From Hyphochytrium catenoides (taxonomy: Eukaryota > Sar > Hyphochytriomycetes > Hyphochytriales > Hyphochytriaceae), in contig FLMG01000261.1 of the NCBI GenBank assembly GCA_900088475.1, forward strand, positions 85,561 through 149,560: a stretch of DNA of 64,000 nucleotides, given 5' to 3'. Shown piece by piece: positions 45,401-56,700 of this stretch. The notes below the pieces were generated by a model, which saw only the letters and a list, made by a program, of their open reading frames with translations, was not told the DNA's origin and searched no databases. The position numbers and the translations under genes are program-made. Positions within the stretch are counted from its first letter, which is position 1. Each line of letters opens with the position of its first letter.

Positions 45401-47269
45401 TAGACTAGGTAAGACAAAGGACTGAAGTGGATGTAGGAGAAGGCAAAGGTGAGGAAAAAAAATGGAGATAGGAGGCTAGCAGAATAACCCATTGCGTTAG
45501 TGGTTCATTATGGAGTACCTCTTTGCTGGAGAGTCTACCAATCTTGCTGATGCCTGATTTATCGAAAGGCCCTGCACTTCCAAAGTCGACGAGCTTGATC
45601 CGCACATCCGGGGCCTCATCATCTCTGTGGCTGAGCATCAAATTCTCTGCCTTTAAGTCCTTGTGAGCCAGTCCGCGTTCATGCATAAAAAACAAGGCAG
45701 ATACGACTTGACGGATAAATCTTCGGCCAAGCAACGAGAATAGAGTATATCAGTCTCTTCCTACGGGGAGGAGGGGTACCAGCAAAGCAGCAGAACCGGA
45801 GATTGACAAAAAGCATCGAGTCTGCAAAAAGTTGGAAGTGGCCGTGATCGGCAAATAAAATGGCGGGGAAAGAGATAACGCACCAGAGAAACATCCATCT
45901 GTGAAGACCAACAAGATATCGTATTAACAAGATAAGCAGGCTTCCACGAATAACAGAGCCCAATGATCGAGGTCCTTACTTGGAGGCTGTGTGCTCAGAA
46001 TACGGTCCGTGGGCTACCAAATGATCAAAGAGCTCACCACCCTATATAATGTTAGGGTAAGAGCGAGGGCAAGGACGTCGGATTAAGCTCATACAGGAAA
46101 GTACTTTCGTGTCAAGGTTTGAAGCTTGGGACATCCCAGAGAGTCGCCATTTATGGAAGAGAAGTGAAAACCAGAGAAAGAGAGCCATAGGGGAAAGAAG
46201 AGCTCCTCCCGACCTCGACTAATTCCGTGATAAGGTAGACAGTGTTCCTAGTCTCATAGACAGCCTTCAACCTCACAATATTTTCATGCCCACCGAGCTG
46301 GGCGATCGCAATAAGAGCCTCGATCTCTCGTTTCAGCATTGCACTACACAGGCGAGGATCAGCGCGAAGGGCATTAGAGACGGTAGAGCATTAGGAATGC
46401 CCATGCTAGAGAAAGTCAACTCTGTTCTGAAAGTGTGATAGCCCCATTGATAATGCAGAGTTATAGCGTGATAGCACAGAGGTAGCCTTTACCGGGAAGA
46501 TCCTCCCTTGTTGATCGCCTTGATCGCCACACTCTCGCCTGTATCCTTCTTCTTTCCCTTGTAGACTCGTCCGAACGCCCCTTTGCCGAGCTCCTTACCA
46601 AGCTCATAATGAGCTGTGACATCGCCCTGTCAGAGATCCAGAGGCGGAATGTGAGGGCATAAGTCCCATAGTGAGAATACTACATTACGCCCAAGCGACA
46701 GACTTGAAATTGCGGGCAACTCAGACCCCTCGTTTGCATGAGTAAAGAAGTCAGACCCCAACTTTGACGCTCAGAGCCGTGTTGCAGTTTGTTTCCGTGC
46801 CTTCCCTATGTCAGTCTATTACCTTGGCACAGCTCTAATCAGCTGGAGAAGGGTACAGCTCGGTTCGAATAGCGAAGCTACTTTGTTCCTATAATCGCCA
46901 TCTTTGTTTTCGACCCTCCCATCTTTCTCTTCATCTCCTCCTTAAAGAGATACGCACCTTCTGGTAAAACGCCTTGAGTCCTTCCATCTCACAGGCTGCA
47001 ATTCCGTCTTCTTCGTCAAATGAATCCATAAAGTGATGAAGTGAGAGTGCCGCAGCCACCACTCCTGCCGCCAGTGGAATGCCGCTAAAGCGAACAGAGC
47101 CCGAAGAATATGAATACGATCTGGATGACACTGCAGAAGGCGTAGATAGAAAGCTTTGAGAAGACCTAGCTACAAGAGCTTTTGCTAATCTCCCTTCTAC
47201 CCGCTTCGGTATAAGAGGAGACGCAGCGCCCCTCTTGATCACAGGAGCGAAAGAATGAAGACGAAGCAT
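42492..47269 (-). CDS. CDPK-like protein kinase with EF-hand and two cyclic-nucleotide-binding domains
   Basis: Fifteen exons join in phase to 751 aa: 47269-46958, 46626-46493, 46343-46214, 46041-45980, 45720-45519, 45312-45234, 45063-44930, 44720-44551, 44371-44190, 43959-43840, 43762-43543, 43441-43249, 43142-43061, 42970-42850, 42606-42492. Residues 1-50 are Arg/Ser-rich without acids, like a mitochondrial presequence, followed by a hydrophobic stretch (~65-80). The kinase domain (~110-390) has the GKGAFGRV loop, Lys140 (VAIK), HKD at 232-234 instead of HRD, DFG at 258-260 and APE at 290-292; the layout is CaMK/CDPK type. An EF-hand loop spans 464-475 (DKDGKGYLTVDE), and a degenerate second one follows. 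Two cNMP domains follow: FGE at 571-573 with Arg582, and FGE at 689-691 with Arg700, so both phosphate cassettes keep the Glu and Arg that bind cyclic nucleotide. Dual Ca2+ and cGMP/cAMP control is inferred. Confidence 0.9.
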
Positions 47270-47742
47270 TGTAATCAAAGGCAATGGACGAAGTTTAAAA
47301 TCAAGATTTTAGAGCGAGGAAAGGCTATCTGGTAGTGGTCCAAACTGTCCGACAAAACAGCTCGAGAAATAGCCAAGCACGTTCCAATCTCGATAGCTGT
47401 TCTCAAGTGGCTGCACACTCGTCGACCCTGGCTCTCCCAGCAACCTCAATCAAGCTTACTCCGCAATGCGCCTCACAATGATTACACGCTGCAGCACAGC
47501 AGAAGAGTGCTGAGCGAACGTCAACGGCGACGGATCAGGTGTAGTCGACGGGAGATCTGGATGGCAGATCAATGGAAATAGTGTAGCAGAGAGTCAGAAA
47601 AGAGAAGAGTGCCATGAAAATGTGTTCAGTGAGATGTGAAGCCAGAAGGATCGCCACATGTCCGTTACAGATCAGTCCGGTTCAGAATTATAGTCGCTAT
47701 TTATTTCATTCTTTGGAATATAACCGTCTGGTATTCCACACC
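47270..47742. other. Intergenic region upstream of the kinase gene and downstream of NAPRT
   Basis: It holds the kinase gene promoter and the NAPRT 3' end (NAPRT is transcribed leftwards and stops at 47743). No gene is visible. Confidence 0.5.
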
Positions 47743-50700
47743 TTACTCAACTAACTCTTTGACAGGTGTTTCTGTCTGCCATAGATCATGGACAAAGTCA
47801 TAGAGTTCTGCTGACACAGAGACCTAATGAAGCATGGAACCACAAGAGGCGGATCAGAAGGAGCAACGGGAAGTGACTGCGAACCAGAGACAGATGGCTC
47901 ATAAGAGAAAGAAAGAGGTAAATGCCGGATGTGGGTCACGAGAACATCCGATGCGAGGCGGTGTTGCCGCATCAAGAGGTTAACGCATTGCGGGCGCCAA
48001 CCCCGCTATGGATCAAGGAAAGACTAAGCTGCTTGATCGACCACCGTTCGGTACTTGCAGCTTTGCAGAGGGCTTACCTTATAGGGAGTAGGGTTGAGTG
48101 CCCTTAGGTGGTCCTCTCGAGGCAGGGCGAGCTGCTCTTGAACATACTTTCTAATATCCTGCAGAGATGGGGATGGTGCTGTGAAGTAAAAGGAACGCGT
48201 AAGTGTATCATGTGAGCAGTACGACTGCTGTGCGAAGAGCAATAATAACGCGTAAGTGTACCACATAATTAGACTGCAAGCAAGCTTCCCAACATAACAA
48301 GTATGCGGCGCCATCGAAAAGGATACGTGATCGATGGGAGCAGGGCACGCAAAGGACAGGGGGCTTTGGTGTTGACGTCTTACCAACAAGCTTGCCATTC
48401 CAAACCAAATTTTGAAGAGGCTCTGCGCGGGAGACCGCCACATATGCACGCTTGTTCTCGATAAATGGGTGGCGGCAGAAAATACGCCTTAAGCAAGGAG
48501 GTGCGAAAGTCAGAAGCACAATCCCTCGGAAGCCCAGAATGAGATTAGGGGCCCATCCATCTTGAGAAGCATGAAGTTGAAAAGTTATGAAGGAGAATAA
48601 TTCTCAAAAGGCGCCCGATTTTCAAAAGACACGACTCCCGATGAGGTAAAAAGAGCGGCCAAAAAAGACTCTTGACTTCGATCGGGCGTCAACGTATGCG
48701 GGGGCTCAACCTAGCAGAAGCGCACTAGAATGTCGAGGCCCCGCCAAAAAGAAGACCAGACTATAACATAGAAACAACTTACTCCCCAGGTTTGGGTGGT
48801 TCTTGATCTGCGTGAGTCATGAAGTCCAAGATAGGCCTCTCGGACGCACCAAATATCCGATACACTTGCTTCTTGGCGGGAATGGTGGTCTATAACAGAG
48901 CCATTTAACTTCTACGGTTGTCACAAGTGACAGGGAAAAGGAGACTAGTCCAAAGAAAGTTCAAGACCAAGTCAATGACCGATATAACGTCATACACCGC
49001 CAATGGAAAGGCCGGTCAACGAAAGGCAGGGTACAGTCTTCCTTGTGAAAAGACCTGATGATATCTAAATGGAGAGAGTGTTACGGTCCCTTGCTGCCCA
49101 TTACACCTTTGCTATTTCTTGTGAAAGTTTGATCCGGGGAGATCCATTCAGCTCGACGAGCTTATACACCATTCCGAGAGCAGGTTGTGCTTGACACGTC
49201 ACCTAAAACATAGCAGTTGGCATTTTCTTCCACCCGGGTCGTTTAAGATTAGAGAAAAAAAGGAAAGCTTACCAGATGAGTTCCAATGCCGAATACATCT
49301 ATCTCATGCCCCTGAAATGGAGGGACGTACGTCAGACCCGAGAAGCGGACACGACAAGAGAAGGAGAGACGTTTCGACAGGGTAGAACAAGAGATACTCT
49401 AGACAGGGAAGACCAAATTTCAATCTAGAGCGCACAAAGGCCCGGGCCGCGAGGACAGGTTGAAGCTCTGGAATAAAGGAAAGAGGGCAAGACATTCACC
49501 TCATCGTGCAGCGAATAGAGAACGGCTTCATTGATGTCATTACTTGCGACGATCGTAGCTTTTGCAAGATGGGGCGCGTCAAACTTCTGTGCGGCCTGTA
49601 CAAAAAGGTGGAATACATTAGCCTTATGAGAGGCAAGGCACTCGTGAGGTACTTTTGACACCCGATGATACTTAAGGCCAGTAAAGGAACTTAGAAAGTC
49701 GAGTTATGACGTGGAAGATGAAAAACTTGATTCCCACGCTGGCAGGTGTGAGAAAAGAACAGAACTAAGCGAGAGAAGGAGTGACATGAGCAGATCCCTG
49801 GTTAGGGATGATATGAGAACCATCTTACGTGGGCAAACATTTTCCTGGCCTCTTTGGAGAGGTAAGCCAAATCACCGCTGTCGAGCCTGACCCCGGTTGC
49901 CTTATGCCCCATCTCATGTAGAGCCAACGCCACCGCGATAAAGTTTGGCAGACCGGACTGACAAGGGAGAAAAAGGCTCAGTCATGTGGCTCCCTCCTAA
50001 TGCTTTCCTCATCATGCCTTTGTTCTATTTTGTACCAGTTGATCGTTAGACATGGGCAACTTACCGTAAGCGTATCGTAGGTATCAACTAGAGCCAAGAA
50101 AGAGTTAGGAAATGCCCTTGCGTAGGAGACAAAAGCTGCCAGCTCGCCCTAAGGAAGCAGGAGTCAATGACAGTAATGAGACGCAACGCTCAACGAGGCA
50201 ATCTCAGAGTCTAAAGAGTCGGAAATAACAGAAAGGTAGATAGCAGTGCAGTGACAGAGAATCAACCAGCCCCGAACCACCACTGTTAGCTCGAAGACGG
50301 ATGGACCAATAAGTCTGGTCTTACATCGTTGGTCATGCCATAGGGCAGCAGTGACCTATACTTGAGTGCGAGTTCCAGCAAATCTCTTCCCTCCAACGTT
50401 TTTTGCTAAAGGCATTGAAAAAAAAGTGAGTGGCACGGGAGAATGCTTGTTGCCTGAGACTCTTAGTAGCCGCCCACTATCGCTCTTCTCATTTCTCTCT
50501 ACCCTTGTAGTCACAGCCATATGGGCACTAATGCGTATCCGGCGACGGAAAGTCTCACCTTTACGTCGTCCAGGCTGGAGAAAGATTGCACAAAGGCATG
50601 GGCATGCGTCCCACTGATGGGAATGCCTAGCATTTTACCCGCAAGCACATTGCTAGAACCATGAAATCCTCCCAAATATGCGTAGTGAGATGCCGAAAGG

Positions 50701-51715
50701 CCACCATCTGGTCCTTGTGCTCTTCGAAGGCCGAATTCTATGCACTGCTTCTCCTGTGTGAACACATTTGTAGGTGGAGAAGATGATGAGATGGGTTGAT
50801 TTAAAACGTGTCAGCGCACTTGGCAGAACATATAAACTCACAGCACTAAGCTGTAGAGAGAGACAACTGAAGGCTGAGGGAGAAACGGGTCGCTTAAAGA
50901 AGAGAAGATGATATGATGTTGTGCGTTTTGACGTACTGGTCCTGCAGCCTTGACGAATCTGGCCGCATTGGTTGCAATGAGAGATGCAAAGTTGCAAAGG
51001 TTGAGCAAAGTAGTCTCCAGCAGCTGACAGGCAATAAGAGGCCCTTGTACTCGAATCACTGGCTCGCGAGGGAAACAGATAGTGCCTTCCTATCGAACAT
51101 GATAACTTTTAGAGACGAGAAAGAGACAATAAGCTTCCACAGAGTTCCATCTAGATGAGCGGACGTTGAAGCCTAATGACAAAGGTTGAGAATCTCCTCA
51201 GATGAGTGTTTAAACACAAGTGTAAACATCCCGAAATGGTGGGCTATGGGCTGGAGATTTTGGAGAATGCAGCCACAGACAAACCGAAGTGCAGCGCGAT
51301 ACCTTCATCGCGTACACCTGGACCTCACTGCAATCTAGACCTCCTAAGTAATCAAAAAAGCTCGAGTCGCAGTTGGGCATGACTTTTCTAAGGTAGTTGA
51401 GGTCATCTTCTTCGAACTTGAAGCTCTCTATATATTTCAGACACTGGGAAATCATGGGACGACACAGTCGCAATGATAAGTATTCTTGTGAAGCAAACGG
51501 GGTATACTGACTGTGCCTCAGCCCGTCACACCCACCTCTCCAAGCCCTGCAAATATAGTGTATTCGCCGTGAAACGGATTCTTACGAAAATACAGGTCGA
51601 AGACGGCGTTGTCTGTCTCTTTGCCACTCTTCCAATAGGCATATGCCATCGTCAGCTGATAGAGATCAGTGAGAAGGGCCTTGACCAGGGGATTAAGAGG
51701 CCTGTGTTCACTCAT
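47743..51715 (-). CDS. NAPRT: Nicotinate phosphoribosyltransferase
   Basis: It converts nicotinate, PRPP and ATP to nicotinate mononucleotide, the first step of the Preiss-Handler NAD salvage pathway. Fourteen exons join in phase to 528 aa (human enzyme 538): 51715-51536, 51443-51303, 51089-50937, 50753-50559, 50405-50325, 50148-50065, 49957-49829, 49595-49500, 49311-49273, 49202-49107, 48889-48783, 48487-48384, 48178-48078, 47823-47743. Family landmarks are [18 protein letters not shown] at the N-terminus, the [14 protein letters not shown] block, [22 protein letters not shown] (~202-212), [36 protein letters not shown] and [12 protein letters not shown]. The active-site His in SGTHAHAF and the phosphoribosyl-binding RLDSGDL are intact. 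The small 39-nt exon 9 keeps frame. Confidence 0.96.
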
Positions 51716-52749
51716 GGTCCCTGTTATAGTTGCAAGATCACAAATTGTGGAGTGAAGTAGCAGCGCAAGAGTTCTTCCGCCACAGTGGGTGGCAGTCTTT
51801 TACAATATACCAGCTTTCTTCTTTCTCGTCACTAGGAGGGGCACAAGCGGAGCTTTATTGCGAAATAGTTCATCTCCTAGAGACGGCTCCCGGTGGACGG
51901 AGTGCAGACTCTTATTATTAGCTGGCAGAAAGCTCCATTACAAGTCAGAAGCACACAAAAGAAGAGGAATCTGCAACGACACAGCAGGATTCTGATCCGA
52001 CAACTGAAGAAAATCCAACAGGCAAGGCAACTTGACCAAAACAGGCACTGTGGCGAAAGATCTTTCAGTCTCGTATGAAAGATTACTACGAAATGAACTA
52101 CGACACATGATTGACTCAGTTATCAAGGAAGGTCGTTACAGAATGCACTGCGAAGCTCCCCATCATCACCTACTGCTCATCCTACTTTCCGCTCTTCAAT
52201 CATTAGAAATAGCTGCCCCTCCCCGCTGTCTGCGTCAATCCGCTCCACATCTTCTCAATAAAGGAAATGAAGCAAAGCAGGCTCAAGGAAGGCAAAGCTG
52301 ACCAAGGAAAAGGTAAAGCTGATTGGACAGACACCCTATTTTGGGACTTGAGCAAGTTCAGAAATAGAGCAGTAATACCCTGTGCGAATGATGGTGGCAG
52401 GACAGGAGTGCGACGGACCGCAAACTTCCTCGTATAGAACAATGTCAGCATGCATTGTGGCAGATCCTTCTCCTTGCTTCCTGGCATACAGCGTAGGATG
52501 CCTAATAATCGCTAAGCTGCCGCGGCCGATATTACAAGCATGCATCTCGTCCTGCTACTTCTCTTTCCTGACTAATTGCAAATCCCTCACTATCACCTGT
52601 ACGATCAGAGTTGTCTCTCTCACCCTTGTTGAACGCTATTATTAAACTGTTGAACCTTATTCTATTGCCTTTGCGTATACTCACACGACTGGCAACGCAG
52701 AGTACTTAGGTCAAAGTTTATCCTCCGATCCCCCTCGCTCGGCGGAAGC
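51716..52749. other. Region upstream of NAPRT with coding-like fragments
   Basis: On the plus strand, 51908-52020 reads as an acidic Thr/Glu-rich stretch (TKEEESATTQQDSDPTTEE), and 52030-52110 can be read as LWRKIFQSRMKDYYEMNYD in another frame. No start, splice chain or family supports a gene, so these may be relics or chance. Confidence 0.35.
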
Positions 52750-52757
52750 TATAAATA
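52750..52757 (+). promoter_or_regulatory. Possible TATA box
   Basis: TATAAATA lies in GC-richer surroundings (GCGGAAGCTATAAATAAGAG). It is 340 bp upstream of the small ORF at 53097, which would need a long leader or an intron. The assignment is tentative. Confidence 0.35.
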
Positions 52758-53096
52758 AGAGAGGTCCTCTCCAATGCTGACCTTAGCCTCCTTGTCAACC
52801 ATAAGTTGGAGTCTCCTTAGAAAAGAGAGTCACAAATGGTAGTCTCAAACAACCATTAGTAGATAGAGAAGACCAGGTATGGTTCGTTACTAATGAGGAA
52901 AGTACTTGAGTAGGCTCCTGGGAGATTATAAGCTCCTCCTTCCCTCGTGCTCCTTCTATACTATCCATCAACTCCTGCTCGGTGGCTTTGCTCTCTCGCA
53001 TCTATCCTTTCATTATCAAAATTCTCAACAGCCCAACAGCCAACCGCAATAGCAAGCAAGCAATAGCAACCAACAACAACTCCTCAAACTGCAACC

Positions 53097-53276
53097 ATGC
53101 CTCGCGCTCAACCCGTCGATCTGGCCAAGCAGACCAAGAAGGTGCAGAATAGACTGAGAAGAGAGCAGGATAGGGAGATGAAGAACCATCCTCAACCTCC
53201 ACGCTCTCCTCGTAATATGAGCAACGTTCCTGGCAAGAAGCTTAACGTTGCTAGCCACCAACAGATTTCCCGATAG
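53097..53276 (+). CDS. Small basic protein, 59 aa, unknown
   Basis: The frame starts MPRAQPVDLAKQTKKVQNR and is rich in Arg, Lys, Gln and Pro, ending QQISR at TAG 53274-53276. The start is preceded by a C/A-rich leader (repeats of CAACAA, CAATAGCAA) ending AACC before ATG, which looks like an efficient eukaryotic start context. After the TAG the same frame stays open for 23 codons with similar basic composition, to TAG 53346-53348. It could be a short nuclear or ribosome-associated protein, a fragment of a mobile element gag, or chance. I recognise no family. Confidence 0.4.
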   Translation: MPRAQPVDLAKQTKKVQNRLRREQDREMKNHPQPPRSPRNMSNVPGKKLNVASHQQISR

Positions 53277-53757
53277 AAGCCAAAACGCACTGGGAGGAGG
53301 TACAACCAGGATCAAGGCGGATCTGTCCCAGTTCTGTCTGTCCTCTAGGTTGATGACGAACTGTCCCTTACACTAAGTAAACTGAGACCTAAGCGATATA
53401 TAACCTAACGGATATAAGTTATTGCTTTATTTACAAGCTGGATCTTCACTTCGGCCTTGTTTACTCCTATTTAGCCACCTCGTTTCTGGCAGACTTTCCC
53501 TTGGGTCACACTCTCCTAGAGACTGGTTTTGTGAGAGGCGTGGCCTCACTATACTTGCAGGTCTAACTCATGCTTCTCTGCTACATCTCAGCTTCACCTA
53601 AGAACGTTCTCCCCCCTTTTCTTTTCAGTGAGGTTTGACATATCCCCTCATCATCTAGACTCTAGTATATAACCATGACAAAGTTTGAGACAGAGAGGTA
53701 TGACCTTTTTGATGTCATTATTAAAAGGTGGATAACTGCAGCATAAGGTCGTGGTGA
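53277..53757. other. Convergent intergenic region
   Basis: It lies between the small plus-strand ORF and the stop of the PH/AGC kinase gene. No further frame is supported beyond the 23-codon in-frame continuation noted for the small ORF. Confidence 0.45.
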
Positions 53758-56700
53758 CTAGTTTCCTCTGGTACTCCTGGTAGTAGGGGAGACTGGTTCT
53801 CTCTCCTCTTCGTCTTGGCCCTCCTCAGAGTCTTTCTTCTTCTTCTCTCTGTTACCCACCATCCAACTGCCAACAGACCTAAGCTTTTCGAACGATCGGA
53901 CGGTCCTTAAAGTCACATACTGCGGCACCCGAAAGCCCTCAGGTGCACTTCCCCTTCTTGTCGGTCCGTTGATTGACAATCCAGAATAGGCAGATGACGA
54001 AAGAAGCGAGTTCAAAGGAAGAGTGCGGCTTGGAGAAAGAGTAGCGCTCTCCTTGACGTAGCCCGCATCCCTACCCTCTCTTGTTTCTTTATCAGTTACT
54101 GGTTCCTTCCCTGGTAAGAGATCCGATCTCCCTTCCTCTTCTTCGCCAGAGTGATCATCATCATCCAGGTCTACATCTTGCTCCTCTTCCACTTCGGCAT
54201 CTATCACGTCACCAAGAGAAAGAGGAGCCAGCGTGCTGAAAGTCTCCATCTTACTCTTCTCTGCCTCCGCTTCCTTTTTTGGGATGTTTGCGCTATCATT
54301 CTTATGGCTCTTATCGCTATTCGCCTTTCGATCTGTAAGTTGACCCTTCTTCTCGTCTCCGCGAGAAGGGCTGGTGTCAAAGTCTGAGAAGTAGTCTTCC
54401 TCAAACCTGCTGAGTCTCTTCGTGCTAGTGGGCGAGTGCGGCCGGAACAAAGAGGAAATAGACGACTTTAGCAATGCTGTGGGTCTCCTTTCAACAGTAT
54501 TTCCGTGTCGTTCTGAGTCTAAGAATTGCTCCAACGGAGAGGGAGAAGAGAAGAAAGAACAAAGTTCTAAAGCATCCTTTAGACAATCATCCAGTTTAGG
54601 ATCCTGGGAAGAAGAAAGCGTTAGCAAACTTTACAGATAAGGGAAATGAGGAGACGCCACCGCAAAATCAATAGGCATGATGGTCCAACAGGTGTGCCAC
54701 TTCACGCCACTACTTGAACGACAACAAAATAGCAAACTAAGTCAAGCAATCACTCTTCGGAGAGTGATATGATATTGATGCAGAAGGGAAGACCATGAGT
54801 GCTACAGCTTGTGAACACTGACAAAAAAGAGAATAAGGCACATGCGAGTGTTAGAGGCCGCTGAGTATATTCCTGTCCTTCATGGATCCTTATTATCTTA
54901 CCATGGGCGGCTTCCATGGAGGGAGGAATTGACGGACATGCAGGAGATCCCAATCCATACCCTGAAAGTAGGCAAGAGCCCTAATCTCTCCTTCTACCTT
55001 TCCTACTCGCTTCGAAGGGTCTCTTACTAGGAGCTGTCGCCATTAGAGCGGCAAAGAGAAAGATTAGACTCAGACTCAGAGCAAGATAAGTAAAAAGCAG
55101 ATAAGAGTAGGGTTGCTCCTTCATTGCCTTTGCTAGTGACGTACTGTCCTCTCCTTTAAGTTCTTACTCTGCCACACATAGTGGAACCTACCAGCTTCAA
55201 GATCTCCGCCAAGTCCTCCTTGAAGGTGGTCGAAACATCAGGGAGTGTTATCTCCATTTCCCTAATATTCTGAAAAATTACTGGGAGACTGCCTTGGGCC
55301 TTTTTCGAGAAAGGGTTATGCCCGACATTCATCTCGTACATTAGGACACCGAGAGCCCACCAATCCACTTGATAGCCGTAGGAGGAGGCGTGTTCTAGCA
55401 TTTCTGGGGCCATATATTCTGGTGTACCTGTGATTGTGCTGGCTCCAGAGAGAGACGAGGTGGCTGTGGCACAAAGTCCGAGGTCTATCAGAGTAAGATA
55501 TCCGTCTTCATCTATCATCAAATTCTCGGGCTTCAGATCCCTTTACCAGGAAGTGGACACGATAACAGAGAGACATGGGGTAAATTTGGCTCCTTGATGC
55601 ATCATCACGTTCCATCCTATTGGCCCTTCACGATTGATACCAGTTTGGTTGTACTTACTCCCATTCTTATCCTCACAAGTTGACTTCTTGTCTCTTATTC
55701 CCGCAATGGTGGCGGCTCCTCTCATTAGTTAACCTCGCCCATAGTGACTGCTTACCTGTACGCAATCTCTTGAGCATGAAGGTAATCTAGGACATCTACA
55801 AGCTGGGCTGCGTAGAACTTGGCAAGATCGTAGTTTAGCCGTCCAGCCTTACTCTTCATTAGGTCATACAAGGTGCCACCTGGATAAAACTTGCTAACGA
55901 GGAAGAGATGATTCTCACTCTTAAAGTTCCACAGGATTCTAGATACAAACGGGTGACGAAGACAACGCCCCAGTCGCAGCTCGCGCACCGTCGCTTCTCT
56001 CTCGCCTTCGCAGTTTAGTTGCGCCTTGGATATGCACTTTAGCGCATACTTATTTGTGTCATGAGCTCTAGTGGCAAGGATGACCTGTAGCAAGCGGTAC
56101 CTCAGTGCATTATTACGAGAGGTATCATTAACAGACAAGGCCATGGTATGGACAAGGATTGCAAGGCACGCACAAAGAAGGCAAAGATAGGAGGTGGATT
56201 TGATACGGTTTAAGGACTGAAATGTCTTGAAGCAAACTACGTCCCCCGGACGATGTGCTGCCTGTGTACAAAGGACATTTACTATCGGACGGAGGAAACG
56301 ACAACGAAAGGCATGATGCGTCTCAATCATAGATACCTTTCCATAGCCTCCCTGTCCCACGGCTTTATGTAGCTTGAAATCATGGATTGAGATGTGTAGT
56401 GCTCGTATCGACCGATAAGAAGGAACTCGAGGTTCAGAAGAGAGACGGGAGGGACCATGCCGGACTCTTGAACTGACTCTAGAGAAGAATTCCTGACAGG
56501 AAAGGCTTGGGGAGGAACCTAAGGGGGAAGTTGAAGGCGAAATATCTTGAAAGGTGAAGAAAATGAGGGATACACGATGTAGGAAGTCCAGTCTGTACTT
56601 GACGCTCAGCTCTATCCTTGCCTCCTAGTAACATGAGTGCAAGAAGTCATAATGCCATATAGAAGGGTAAGAGACAGTGAACAGTGGGATGTGGAGCGGT

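Noticed and set aside
52600-53400. LTR retrotransposon or solo LTR around the small basic ORF
   Set aside because: I found no direct terminal repeats, primer-binding site or polymerase motifs, and no second copy in the window.
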